A stretch of DNA of 64,000 nucleotides from Orychophragmus violaceus (GCA_030180135.1 CM058236.1:1054001-1118000), one strand, 5' to 3'. Positions 43,017-54,710 are shown, counted from the first letter of the stretch. Notes: generated by a model not told the origin, from the letters alone. Numbers and translations: made by a program.

Positions 43017-45400
43017 TGCCGCTTGGGTTAACCAACGCGCCAGCAGCCTTCATGAAGATGATGAATGACGTCTTCCGAGAGTACTTGGACAAGTGCATTA
43101 TTGTCTTCATTGACGATATCCTGGTCTACTTAAGGAGTAAGGAGCAACACGAGTGGGACCTCAGGATAGTCCTAGATACTCTCAGGAAACAGCAGTTGTT
43201 CGCTAAGCTCAGTAAGTGTAGCTTCTGGCAAAGGGAGATTGGATTCCTTGGCCACGTGATCTCGGCATCCGGTGTAGCGGTGGATCCAGAAAAGATCACC
43301 TCCATCACCAAGTGGGCAAAGCCGGAGAATGCAACCGACGTTCGCAGTTTCTTGGGACTAGCAGGATACTACATGAAGTTCGTGGAAGGATTCGCCAGCA
43401 TTGCTAAACCTCTGACAATCCTGACCGGTAAGGACGTCAAGTTTGAGTGGACGGACAAGTGCGCCCGGAGCTTTGAGCAACTAAAGGAACGGTTGACTCA
43501 AACTCCAGTGTTAGTACTACCGCGGCCGGGAATACCGTATGTAGTCTACACGGACGCATCTAGAGTTGGACTTGGGTGTGTCTTGATACAGGAGGGGAAG
43601 GTGATCGCCTATGCATCAAGGCAGTTGAGGAAGCACGAGGTTAGCTACCCCACCCATGACTTGGAACTAGCAGCAGTGGTCTTCGCCTTGAAGATATGGC
43701 GTGCTTATCTGTACGGAGAGAAGGTGCCGATATTCACGGACCATAAGAGTTTGAAGTACATCTTCACCCAAGGAGAGCTGAATCTGAGGCAGCGTAGGTG
43801 GATGGAGCTACTAGCTGATTATGATCTTGAGATCGAGTACCACCCTGGGAAGGCCAACCAGGTAGCTGATGCGCTCAGTAGGAGGAAGATCATCGTGTCG
43901 GAAAATAAGGAAGTGCAGGAGTTGTCCACGGCCTTAGTAGAGCTACGGCTGTACGCCACCACGGTCGAAGAAGGCGTCGCCCGGATTGAAGCGTTTGAAC
44001 AGGCCGATTTGTTGGGAAGGATCAGAGAGGCACAACCCGGGGATGGAACCTTGCGTGCCATGATCGAGAAGCAAGTAATCGGGTACCACACCGCGAGCAA
44101 CGGGACGATCATGTTCAAAAATCGAATCTGTGTACCTCAAGTTGAAGAGTTAAGGAAAGAGATCCTGAAGCAAGCGCACCAGTCTCAGTTCTCGATTCAT
44201 CCGGGAATCATTAAGATGTACTACACCCTGAAGCGTTACTACCATTGGGGAGGTATGAAAAAGGATGTGGAGAAGTGGATCTCTCAGTGCCAGAACTGCC
44301 AGCAGGTCAAGGCAGAAAGGAAGGTCCCCAGCGGGATACTACAAGGGCTGCCCATACCAGAATGGAAATGGGATATGGTCACCATGGACTTCGTTACCGG
44401 ATTACCGAGGACGACGGGAAAGAAGGATGCGATTTGGGTGATCGTGGACCGACTCACCAAGTCTGCACACTTCCTCGCGATTAAGAAGACAGACGGGACT
44501 GAGACACTCGCCCGGAAATATGTGGAGTGTATAGTAAGGCAGCACGGTGCGCCAGTCAGTTTTGTGTCAGACAGGGATCCGAAGTTTACTTCTATATTTT
44601 GGCAGGCTTTTCAGAAAGCAATGGGCACGAAGGTGCTACTCAGTACGGCTTATCACCCGCAGACCGATGGACAGTCTGAGCGGACCATCCAAACACTGGA
44701 AGACATGCTTCGGGCGTGTGTGTTGGATTGGGAAGGGAACTGGGTTAAGTTCCTACCTTTGGTCGAGTTTGCCTACAACAACAGCCACCACGCAAGTATC
44801 GGGATGTCACCATATGAGGCTCTATATGGTCGACCTTGCAGAACCCCACTATGTTGGACCGAGGTGGGGGAGAGGCGTGACTTGGAGCCGGAGATGATTC
44901 AAGAAACGGTAGAACAGGTGGAATTGCTAAAGGAAAAGTTAAAGCAGGCCCATGACCGTCAGAAGAGTTATGCAGATAAGCGTCGGAAGGATCTAGAGTT
45001 CGCAGTGGGGGACGCGGTGTACCTTAAGATGAGGACGTTCCGGGGCAACGATCCCAACCGCAAGCTGAAAAAGTTGAGGCCTAGATACATGGGACCATTC
45101 GTGATTGTCGAGAGAGTTGGTGCGGTAGCGTATAGATTAGAGTTACCTCAGGAGCTGTCAGATTTTCACAACGTGTTCCATGTGTCTGTTCTGCGGAAGG
45201 TTGTTCGTGAACCGGAACTAATCCTACCTAGGCCGCCATCAGATGTTAACCGCAACCGGTCAGTGACGAGCAAGCCGGTCCAAGTGGTGGATCACCGGGA
45301 ATCAGAATTCAACGGGAAGAAAACCAAGATGGTTTTGGTTCGTTGGGAGAGAGACGGAATCCAGATTGATGTATGGGAACCCGAGAAGCCGTTTAGTTGA
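43010..45400 (+). pseudogene. Pol of D, second part: RT, RNase H, integrase, chromodomain
   Basis: 796 codons in the frame shifted by the 1-nt deletion. In order: RT palm with VFIDDILVY (residues 32-40; FIDD is the Ty3 form of the YxDD box); RNase H starting YTDASRVGLG near 180, with LELAAVVFALK and ADALSRR; the integrase zinc finger HPGII...C-x2-C near 393-430; and the integrase core with Asp in TMDFVTGLP, Asp in VSDRDPKF and Glu in GQSERTIQ. The C-terminal LVRWERDGIQIDVWEPE resembles a chromodomain tail, as in chromoviruses that target heterochromatin. All catalytic residues are present. Stop at 45398-45400. Confidence 0.92.
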
Positions 45401-45462
45401 GCCATCCAGAGTTGTTTACCGAGCCGAATTCGGGGACGAATTCCAGATTGGTGGGGGAGAAT
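45401..45462 (+). other. D element 3' untranslated stretch and polypurine tract
   Basis: Short gap after the pol stop with GAATTCGGGGACGAATTCC (an inverted-repeat-like motif also seen at the ends of A, A-prime and C), then GGTGGGGGAGAAT next to the LTR. Confidence 0.8.
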
Positions 45463-47255
45463 TGTAACATACCTAAACTTGGGCCCAAAGGAAAGGCCCA
45501 AGAAGAACTGCTTGAGCCCAAAGAAATAGGGAGAGAAGCCCAAAACCCTTTGCTTGAGCCCAAAGGAAGAAAGGAAGTGGGCCAGAGGCCCAAGGCCCAA
45601 CTTACCAGATCAGGAAGCCCTAGCAGAATCCCCTATAAAAAGAGGAGCAGCCCCTTCATTTCTGCACATTTCCCGAAGCAACGAAGTTCTACCGAAGCCC
45701 CGAGCCAGCCGACGACCGCCGACCAGCCCGGAGCCGCCGACGACCGCCGACGACCGCCGACCGCCGACCGCCGGAGCAGCCGCCGATCACCGGACCGCCG
45801 CCGCGCCGCCGCCTAGAGCCACCGCGAGTCGCTGGAATCCTCGCCAGAGACCGCCGATCGCCGCCGTTTTCGATCACGCACCCTGAGTCGCCGTCTTCTT
45901 GATTCGTTTGAGTGTAGAGCCCTCCGATCTACTCGTTCTTAAGGTGAGATCCCCGAAATTCTCAGATCTGCTCCGTTTTCCCCTTCTAAACCCAGATCTG
46001 CTTCAGATCTATGCTTCTAGATCAGATCTGATCCGTAGAAGTCGTAGATCTGAACCGTATCTTCCATTCCGTCTCTCTCTCGCTCAGATCTGCTCCAGAT
46101 CAATACTTCTGATGGATAGGAGTTGTAGATCTGGACCGTACCCCTCTCTTTTTCTCAGATCTGTTTCAGATCTATGCTTCTGATGGATAGAAGTTGTAGA
46201 TCTGAACCGTATCTTCGTCGTTTGTCCAGATCTGTTGGACTAAACCCTAGATCTGTTCTTCTTTTCTCTAGATCTGTCTCTAAACCCTAGATCTGTGTGC
46301 AGGAATCCCGGATCTACTTCCCGTTCGTCAGATCTAGACTAAGGTGAGGACTGAACGTGATCTCTTCCTTTATTCTGTAGCAGTATTTAGATCGAATCCT
46401 CGCTTAATAGTGTCTTCGTAGGTAGAGTAGATCTAGTTGTTGATTTGCGTTGATGTGATGGATGAAAACCTAGAACCTAGGATGTCGCTTAAACTGAAAA
46501 CGGAACTTAGCTATAGGTTATCACTTAAACCGAAAATGTTGCTTGTGTATGAAGGCTATGCTTGCTAGAACTGTTTAGGTCCCCCGAAAGGGTGTTTCTT
46601 GGCGGCTCTCGTATAACGAGTTTTGGTATGCGACCCTTATATTGTCGGAAGGGAGGTCTTGGCGAGCCTCCCCAAGTTTACCGTGCCTTCGGGCCGACGT
46701 GGAAGTTACCGGGTGGGCCGGTTGTGTGAGCCTTCGGGCTAGAGAGGGGCTCATGAGTGTGTACGCACGAATGGGTGTAGTATTGTTTGTGCCTTCGGGC
46801 GTGGGTGCAAGGTGTTATTAATCTTGGACTCTTTCTTGATGTTGTGCTAGTATAAAGTAGAGATAGCGGTATTCCTTGAATCCGCCCTCACTGGGTATTG
46901 GTGTAAACCAATTACTCATGCCTCCTTCGTTGATTGTTTTGCAGGTAACCCTGGAGCGTTGCAGGGGTAGACGGACGGTGTGGTGTTACGTTTTGGGAGC
47001 GGGATTTACCTTCTCTTCTTTTCTTTCTTTCTGTTTCTTTTTATGCGTTGAGACTTATGCGGTTCTTCCATTTTCGTTAAGCTATTTCAGTTGGTTCGGT
47101 TTTCCTTGTAAGACTCGGCTTTTTATTTTAATAAAGTAAAACCTTTTCAGTTATTTGCGTGTTGGTCCTCGGTTTATGACTTGGTTCGCGATTGTGAACT
47201 ATGACTCGTGGAGTCAAAGGGTCGTTGACTTGGGATCAAGGGGACAGGTGTTACA
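45463..47255 (+). repeat. D element 3' LTR
   Basis: 1793-bp LTR, near-identical by eye to 38473-40315 except for about 50 fewer bases in the CCGCCGAC stretch and scattered substitutions. The exact TSD GTGGA follows. Confidence 0.93.
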
Positions 47256-48200
47256 GTGGACGCGCCCCGAGCTAGGAGGGCAGGGAAGGAGCATGTAGTG
47301 GAGGAGAGTCGTCCCGACCCGCCAGCCCATGTGTGCTTTATGACAGTGAGACCGTAAGTCCAGCGTGACCCCACCTATCCGGATTTTGGACCCGAGGCGA
47401 TACCGTAGACAGATGACGCGCCAGGGACGTCGACATCGAGACCCCAGGCGCAGGAGATTTCCCGGGACGTTCCCCGACCATTCCAGATGGTAGGCATGAG
47501 CGTGCAAGATTACCTAGAGGCATTCATCTTCAGAGCTGGCTACACCTACCCGAGATCCCCGGTTCATATGATGACTATGTTTATGGGTGGGCTATCATCG
47601 GAGATCCGAGAGGGGATGACCGATGGGAGTGAGTACGGAGAGTACGGTCTTGTTACGATGGCGGCCAGATATGCAGAAGCTGTGGAAAGGAACTAGAGGG
47701 ATCCCGCATATCGACAGGAGGTGAGAGAGAGGCGTCGGAGGGACGTGGACGTACCACGTCAGGTGATGGCTGAGCAACAAGCCATCTAGGATAAGGAGCT
47801 GCGACAGAGGCGAGAGAAGGAGATTGCAGGCCATGACTGGCTGAGGGAGCAGAGGACCACCATAGAGCGGATCCGAGAGAGGTTTGAGCAGCAGCAGGCA
47901 GAGCGGGCCCAGTAGTAGGCTAATTGGGAGCGGGAGCGAGAGCAGAGGAGATGACAGATGCAGGATGGCCGCGACTATGCTAGGTTGGATGAGAAGATGG
48001 AGATTCCTGAGCGAGGACCGGAGGGATTCGACTAGCAGCAGGCTGCACAGATGCAGGAGCCGGCAGCAGTACCACCAGTGATCACCATCTCAGACTCAGA
48101 GCCAGATTCTGACCCAGACGAGTACGGGACGGATTTCGACCAGCTGTACCGAGGAGACCAGGATCTTGAGTACCGGAACCCAGGATCATCGAGTGGCTAG
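47256..48200 (+). pseudogene. C copy 1 gag-like ORF, main part, with many stops
   Basis: After the GTGGA duplication the C frame continues to TAG 48198-48200. Joined with 27963-28040 and 38267-38472 it is 408 codons, the same length as copy 2 with no net indel. At least eight premature stops exist (47356-47358, 47406-47408, 47694-47696, 47787-47789, 47913-47918 two, 47951-47953, 48033-48035). Most are TAG where copy 2 has CAG, one is TAG for TGG and one is TGA for CGA, i.e. C-to-T or G-to-A transitions. It is therefore a dead copy that decayed by base substitution only. Confidence 0.85.
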
Positions 48201-48527
48201 AGTCGGGGGGCTTCGGGGAGTTGTTGGGATTAGGGCATAGTATTCTTTTAGGTGTTGGGGTTTTCATTTTCGTTTGAGTTTTCTTTTCCGCGGTTCTCGC
48301 GTAGTTGGTTTTCTTCCTATTGATTCAAACTTCATGTAGCCCTATTCCTTTATTCTAATCTATTCTTTATTCTCGTCGTGCCTTCCGAACGGATTTCTTA
48401 GTATGTTAATTCTACGCCCGAATAGAACAGTACCCTTGAGTCCAGAAGTGATCGGGAAACGGCACCTCTCTGAATTCGGGACGAATTCTTTTCAAGGGGG
48501 GGGGGGAGAATTGTAACATACCCATAC
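48201..48527 (+). other. C copy 1 3' region, poly-G polypurine tract and 16-bp LTR stub
   Basis: Non-coding 3' sequence. It has GAATTCGGGACGAATTC, then a run of about 12 G at 48496-48506 (an unusual G-only polypurine tract), then TGTAACATACCCATAC (48512-48527), the first 16 bases of a C LTR. The LTR then stops abruptly and Cassandra sequence begins. Confidence 0.75.
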
Positions 48528-48994
48528 AAAGTGGTATCAGAGCCGAATCCGAGGACGTGTGTGGAGTCAGTGAGATCTCACACCGTCAAGGATAACGATC
48601 CTGGTACGCAACGAGGGCGTTGCGCTCTGTGAGAGTGGGTGAATTGTAACATCCCGATTTGTGGTATATGCGGAGATGCTTAAATGAATTGATTTGGCTA
48701 CCTATGTCACCAAGTGCACTTACCTTTTCCGATCACTTGCCTGAAAGAACTCCAGAGTTAAGCGTGCTTGGACTAGAGTAATCCCAGGATGGGTGACCTT
48801 CCGGGAAGTGATTCGTGGTAGCATGTCTGTGAGGACAAAACACATGGGAAAAGGTCACATGGTGTTTGTAGGGTTAGTAAATTAATCGGTTGGGCCTACG
48901 AAAAATAACGCACCGACCGTCGGACAGGGGTGGGGCCCACGAGCCCGATAGAGGGATGGGTGACTCACCGGCAGGGGCGGACGGGGGCATTACA
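48528..48994 (+). mobile_element. Cassandra-type TRIM fragment (internal domain plus 3' LTR)
   Basis: 48528-48644 looks like the short internal domain of a Cassandra element: TGGTATCAGAGCC PBS near 48532, then about 100 non-coding bases ending GAGAGTGGGTGAAT. 48645-48994 is a 350-bp LTR, TGTAACATCCC...GCATTACA, containing 5S rRNA-derived sequence, the hallmark of Cassandra (a family of small non-coding LTR elements known across plants). The 5' LTR is missing; its place is taken by the 16-bp C LTR stub. Downstream, a PBS-like TGGTATAAGAGC (48998-49009) leads directly into C internal sequence. No coding capacity. Confidence 0.8.
48700..48830 (+). pseudogene. 5S rRNA-like sequence in Cassandra LTR
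   Basis: From about 48745 the sequence follows plant 5S rRNA closely: AGAACTCC..AGTTAAGCGTGCTTGG, then AGGATGGGTGACC and GGGAAGT. The internal pol III control regions (A box around AAGCGTGCTTGG, C box AGGATGGGTGACC) are well kept, whereas the first about 45 bases are diverged. It is LTR-borne and not part of a 5S array. It may still recruit pol III; this is not shown. Confidence 0.82.
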
Positions 48995-49009
48995 AAGTGG
49001 TATAAGAGC

Positions 49010-49238
49010 TTATGTTAAGGTCTCCCAGTCTTATCCTGGGAGATCAGCTTTCGTTGTTTACCCCCAAAACTTGTTTTCAATCTTTTCAAAAACGTTTGCG
49101 AAAATTTATAAGAATGGATACTTTGTGAAATCTTTCAAACACCACTATATCATTGATTATCTCCTGTTGTGACCTCTCATAGTTTCGTTTTATGCAGGAT
49201 GTCCACCGATTCTAACTCTGATTCTGGGTCCGAGTGGG
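49010..49238 (+). other. C copy 2: leader and first codons of gag-like ORF
   Basis: Matches 27775-28000 of copy 1 by eye. ATG at 49199-49201 opens the same Ser/Asp-rich N-terminus. Copia E inserted after 49238, duplicating GTGGG; the frame resumes at 56400. Confidence 0.85.
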
Positions 49239-49921
49239 TGAAGGAATTTCTAGCAGATCCTAATCCAATTAGGCAACCCTGGTCTGAATTCCAAGCCTAG
49301 GATCTAGGGTTCATGTAATTGAATCATTGGGATTTCAGATTTACCTGGTAATAAGCAGCGGAAGGTTTGCAGATAATCGAGATCACGAAGCACCTCAAAC
49401 GCTGTGCCTCTACTGGTATCCACACGCACACAAACTGAACAGGAGGGATGCTAGTGCCTGTAAGAGATCTAATCTCTAGAGAGGTTTCTTTTCTAGTTCT
49501 GGTGGCTGTGAATTATGTTAAGTTCGAGTTTAGGTCGACCATATATCTTATATATGTCGGCTTAAACCACAACGGAATTAACCAACGATTAAACCATATT
49601 AATCTGGTTAATCCGCGAGTTGTGTCGACCGACACACTCTCTGTGTCGATCGACACGGCCCCAGAATTTCGATAGCGAATGCATATCAAATATGCATTCA
49701 CTAGATCATTACATTAATGATCAACCTCGTCTTTGACGTCCAGTTTGCTTAGGTGTGTGACCCTGTAGGATCATATAACACTAGCAATGAGTTCTAAACT
49801 CATTGATCATAAGTGGCTTCTAGCAAAGCATTATGACTACCTAGTATTATATGATTGTCTCATCTCGACAATACGACTTTCACTTAGAGTAAGTACAATA
49901 GATTTCAGGACATTCCCAACA
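49239..49921 (-). repeat. E element 3' LTR
   Basis: 683-bp LTR, the complete form. A TATATAAG promoter motif reads on the minus strand at 49547-49554. A GTGTCGACCGACAC / GTGTCGATCGACAC pair lies at about 49613-49655. Confidence 0.92.
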
Positions 49922-50744
49922 ATCTCCCACTTGTACTGGAATCATCTATTCCTTTAATCCCTTTGCAGCTATATCTCAATCTAGCATAAGGCAAGAACTG
50001 TGTCATCCTTATTAAGCCAGATCACGTTTATCGAATCCCGATTTGTACTGATGAAAAACAAACGACTGGCAATCACCTCGTTTGAGCGCGGCCACGCATT
50101 TCCAGTATCAAATCTTCGATAGGCCCTGAGATATTTAACTCCTGTTATATAGGAGGTACAAATCCCATCTTGTTCCATCCATGTCTCTTTTATATCTCAT
50201 GATACGCCTAATCAGTGTCTTTATAATCACCAGTTACGGCTGACGTTTGACAAAGTCAAGACGAACCAATCCATATGAGAGAGGACATGATTAACTCAGG
50301 TCTTAGAACTACACTCTTTAGTCGTAATGAGAAACTCTCATGACACTCATATAACATCTTGTAGAGTTCTCATTAACGGGTCATGTCCGATCATGTGTTC
50401 TCTAACACATATCTATGTGATTGATTTTAATACTTTTATTAATGACTCCATGAAACATAGTCATCAGTCACCTCACATACTAGTCTCACGTGGTTGTTAA
50501 TGTCCCATTTTAACAACCTCGACCAGGGACCAACATAATTCATGGCAATCTTTGTTTATAGGGTTTCATGATCAAGTCACATACTTGATGACCTATAACA
50601 TTGCCATGAATTATTTCGGGACTATTATTTAATAACACAATTAAATAATGCTGAAACAATTTCATTAAAATAACATAACCAAATTATGTTTTACGAACAT
50701 CATGTCATAACTAAAACCAAATATAACTCCCACTGAAAACAAGA

Positions 50745-52340
50745 TCACATCTTAAGAAATCTAATGCCTACAGCAGTAGTGTGAAACTCTTGATTAGGTC
50801 TTGGGAGGGGCTTGGTCAGTGGATCAGCAACATTCTCATCCGTCGGGACTCTGCTGATCTTCACATCTCCTCTATTCACAATATCACGGATAAGGTGATA
50901 TCTCCTTTCTATGTGTTTGGATTTCTGGTGTGATCTAGGTTCCTTTGCTTGCGCAATGGCTCCATTGTTGTCACAATACAAAGCCACTGGCTCAGAAATA
51001 CTAGGAATCACACCAATTTCAGTGATGAACTTCTTGATCCAAACAGCCTCCTTTGCCGCTTCAGAAGCAGCGAGGTACTCAGCTTCAGTTGTGGAATCTG
51101 CTACAATGTCCTGCTTGGAACTCTTCCAGCTGACTGCACCGCCATTCAGGCAGAAGATGTAACCAGATTGCGATCGGAAATCATCTTTGTCTGTCTGAAA
51201 ACTTGCGTCTGTGTAACCACTTACTACCAGCTCATCACTTCCTCCATACACCAAGAATTTATCCTTAGTATTTCTCAAATACTTCAGAATATTCTTGACT
51301 GCTGTCCAGTGACTTTCACCTGGATCCGATTGGTATCTACTCGTCATGCTTAAAGCACAAGCAACATCTGGACGAGTACAGAGCATGGCATACATGATGG
51401 ATCCCAACGCCGAGGCATAGGGAATCCGACTCATGCGTTCTCGCTCAGCAGGTGTCTCAGGACACTGCTTCTTGCTGAGACTTATGCCATAAGACATTGG
51501 TATGAAGCCCTTCTTGGAATCTTGCATTCTGAACCTGTGTAAGACTTTATCGATATAAGTGTCTTGACACAGTCCAATCAACTTGTTTAATCTATCTCTA
51601 TAGATTCTAATTCCAAGAATATACGCGGCTTCTCCCATGTCTTTCATTGAAAAACAACTTCCGAGCCAAGTCTTAACAGACTGTAACAACGGAACGTCAT
51701 TTCCGAGAAGAAGTATGTCATCTACATACAACACGAGAAATGCAACTGCGCTCCCACTAGTCTTCTTGTAAACACATGGTTCCTCTTCGTTCCTGATGAA
51801 GTCAAACTTTTTGACTGCTTCATCAAAACGAAGATTCCAACTCCGAGATGCTTGCTTCAATCCATAAATGGATCGATGAAGCTTGCATACTTTCCTAGCT
51901 GCATTTGGATCGATGAAACCTTCGGGCTGTGTCATGTACACATCCTCTTCCAGAATTCCATTAAGGAAAGCTGTTTTCACATCCATCTGCCAGATCTCAT
52001 AGTCATAATGAGCGGCTGTTGCTAGGAGAATCCGAATGGATTTAAGCATGGCAACCGGGGAATAAGTTTCTTCATAGTCAATGCCATGAATTTGTTTGAA
52101 ACCTTTTGCCACCAGCCTTGCTTTATATATCTGAATATTTCCATCCACATCAATTTTCTTCTTGAAAATCCATTTACACTCAATGGGTCTTGCACCATCG
52201 GGTAAATCAACCAAAGTCCATACTTGGTTCTGTGACATGGATCCCATTTCGGATTCAGCGGCTTTTAACCACTTTTCGGAGTCAGGGCTCATCATCGCTT
52301 CTTCAAAATTCGCTGGCTCGTCACTGTCAATGATCAACAA
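50745..52340 (-). pseudogene. E pol C-terminal part: RT and RNase H
   Basis: 531 codons open on the minus strand. Copia RT (RVT_2): WKAAESEM-like start, KARLVAKGF, QMDVKTAFLNG near residue 120 with the first Asp, VYMTQPEGF, YGLKQASRSWN, and LYVDDILLLG near 200. The RNase H part starts YTDASF near 375, with ADSTTEAEYLAASEAAKE, CDNNGAIAQAK and KHIERRYH before the end. Length and motifs are complete. An in-frame TGA at 52401-52403 (an Arg CGA codon by context) separates it from the upstream pol, so it is a continuation and its apparent first Met is not a real start. Confidence 0.9.
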
Positions 52341-52400
52341 ATCATGACAATTGGTTACGATAAATCCATATCTCTCAGGTTCGTGACGGATCCTTTCGGA

Positions 52401-53897
52401 TCAGCGAATTTCAGGCTCCACAGGCGCGGTTTCTACAACTCTTTGTAGATCCAACTGTTGCTCTTCCTCTACGGGTTGAGCATTTTCCTGCGGTTCTCGA
52501 ACTTCTTCGAGTTGTACTTTACTCCCACTGTTTCTCTTGGAAAGAAACTCTCTCTCAAGAAAGACGCAGTTCCGAGCAACAAACACTTTGTTCTCGGATT
52601 GGTTGTAAAAGTAGTATGCCTTGGTTTCCTTAGGATAACCAACGAAGTAGCATTTATCAGATTTGGGTTCGAGCTTATCTGTAATTAATCTCTTAACATA
52701 AGCTTCACAAACCCAAATCTTCAGGAAAGACACATTTGGAACATTTCCAGTCCACATCTCATGTGGTGTCTTTGCAACTGATTTTGACGGAACCCTATTA
52801 AGTGTAAACGCAGACGTTTCTAGAGCGTATCCCCAAAAGGATAATGGAAGAGTTGAGAGACTCATCATTGATCGAACCATATCTAATAAAGTTCGATTCC
52901 TCCTCTCAGACACCCCATTCCATTGTGGTGTTCCAGGAGGAGTGAGTTGCGAAACAACTCCACAATCTCTCAAATGATCACTGAATTCTTGGCTTAAGTA
53001 TTCTCCTCCACGATCTGATCGAAGAGCCTTAATACTATTGCCAAGTTGATTATGTACTTCATTTTGGAACTCTTTGAACTTTTCAAAAGATTCCGACTTG
53101 TGTCTCATTAAATAGACATAGCCATACCTGCTGAAATCATCAGTGAAGGTAATGAAGTATCGAAAATTTCCTCTAGCACTTGTGCTCATTGGGCCGCATA
53201 CATCCGTATGTATAAGGCCCAATAGGTCACTGGCCCTTTCATTTTGTTTGTTGAAAGGGGCCTTTGCCATTTTCCCCAGTAAACAAGATTCACATTTCTC
53301 ACATGATTCATAATCAAATGAGCCCAAAAGCCCATCACTATGGAGCTTTTGAATCCGTTTCTCGTTTATGTGGCCCAAACGACAATGCCATAGAAAAGTC
53401 TGATTCGTGTCATTTGATTTGAATCTCTTGGTGTTAATGTTATAGATTTGAGTGCTTTGGTTTAGAACATATAGCCCATTCTCTAATGGGCTGCTACCAT
53501 AAAATATATCATTGTAATCAAAAGAACAACATTTATTCTTAATTGAAAACTGATATCCTTCCAAATCCAAAACAGGAATAAAAATAATATTTCTGCTTAT
53601 AGCAGGTACATAGTAGCAATTATGAAGTTCTAAAACCAAACCAGAAGGTAAAGACAAGTTAAATGTTCCTACGGCTAATGCAGCAACTCTTGCTCCATTT
53701 CCCACGCGCAGGTCCACTTGTCCCTTTTCCAACGTCCTACTGTTGCTTAGGCCCTGCATATTTGTACAAATATGAGCACCACACCCGGTATCCAATACCC
53801 AAGAAGTAGAACCAGAAGTAGTAACATTTACTTCTATAACAACAATACCTGAAGATGAAGTCTCGAAAGTCTTCTTCTTCTTCTTCTTCTCTTCCAA
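52401..53897 (-). pseudogene. E pol N-terminal part: protease and integrase
   Basis: 498 codons on the minus strand. A copia protease with LDTGCGAHI is near residue 36. The gag-pre-integrase segment has LWHCRLGHIN and C-x2-C (CEKCESCLLGK). The integrase core has Asp in HTDVCGPM, Asp in LRSDRGGEY and Glu in NGVSERRNR, then FWGYALETSAFTLNRVPSK. All three catalytic residues are present. A Lys-rich linker upstream leads to the gag zinc knuckle, which is cut by a TAG. The frame stops at TGA 52401-52403 and then continues open as RT. Confidence 0.9.
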
Positions 53898-54710
53898 GAA
53901 TTTGTTGCAATTTCTCTTCCAATGCCCAAGCTATTTACAGTAATGGCACTTATAAGTCTCAGATGGGCCCGGCTTGGGCTTCGGGGCTGGCGCAGGCGTG
54001 TCCTGGTTCTCAACCTGGACTGCCTTGCACTTTCCCTTGCCTTTGCCAAGTTTCTTAAACTTCTTACCCCCTTGTACCATAAGTACATTAGGAGTGCCCT
54101 TCTTGACATTTGGCTCAGCTGTCTTGAGCATGCCATGCAGTTCAGTCAACGTCTTTATCAAGTTATTCATGTTATAGTTCATAACAAACTGATCATAACT
54201 TGACGGCAGTGACTGCAGAATGATGTCAGTAGCCAACTCTTGGCTAATGGGACAATTCAGCTTCCCCAGGTTATCAATATAACCCATCATCTTAATGACA
54301 TGAGGACTGACTGGACTGTCTTTGGTAGCTTGCATTCAATGAGAGATTTAACCGTCTGGTATCTCTCAGTTCTTGCTTGCTCCTGAAACATGCTTTTCAG
54401 GCTAGTAATCATCTCCACTGGCGACTCCACGTTCTCGTATTGCTTCTGCAAATCCGAGTTCATGGTAGCCAACATGAGACAATTCACATCGACCACATCA
54501 TTGGAGTCCTTATCCCAAGCACTCCTTTCTGCATGTGCAACATTGGCTCTCGGTTTTTCAGGGAGAACAGTTTCCAGGACATAGTCCCTTTTCTCCTGCT
54601 TGAGAACAATTCTCAAGTTCCGATACCATTCGAGAAAATTCGATCCATTTAACTTGTCCTTCTCAAGAACGGATCGCAGGGAGAAAGAGTTATATGAGTG
54701 TTAGTCATAG
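53898..54710 (-). pseudogene. Gag of copia E, frameshifted
   Basis: Minus-strand copia gag in pieces. 54287-54616 covers the first half of the capsid (LRIVLKQEKRDYVLE, DLQKQYENVESPVEMI). 53931-54335 covers the second half (MMGYIDNLGKLNCPISQELA, LPSSYDQFVMNY), then a Lys/Pro-rich linker and the zinc knuckle. A one-base frameshift near 54300-54330 separates them. Another near 54690 displaces the MTNTH start. The knuckle is interrupted by TAG at about 53934, between its second Cys and its His (CHYCK-stop-LGHWKRNC). The close match to B's gag confirms the layout. Confidence 0.85.

Larger units (their letters stand above)
38473..47255 (+). mobile_element. Autonomous Ty3/gypsy chromovirus D, nearly intact
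   Basis: LTRs 38473-40315 (1843 bp) and 45463-47255 (1793 bp), TGTAACATACC...GTGTTACA; exact TSD GTGGA (38468-38472 and 47256-47260). The PBS TGGTATCAGAGCC is at 40320-40332, and the purine tract GGTGGGGGAGAA is just before 45463. The order is gag, protease, RT, RNase H, integrase and a C-terminal chromodomain-like segment, as in chromoviruses; long LTRs and this layout suggest the Tekay/Del clade. Damage is limited to a 1-nt deletion in RT near 43009-43012. The two LTRs are very similar, differing mainly in copy number in the CCGCCGAC stretch. It sits inside C copy 1. Confidence 0.95.

Noticed and set aside
48700..48830. Functional 5S rRNA gene
   Set aside because: The 5' third is diverged, it is a single copy, and it sits in a 350-bp TG...CA LTR; a Cassandra LTR explains it better.
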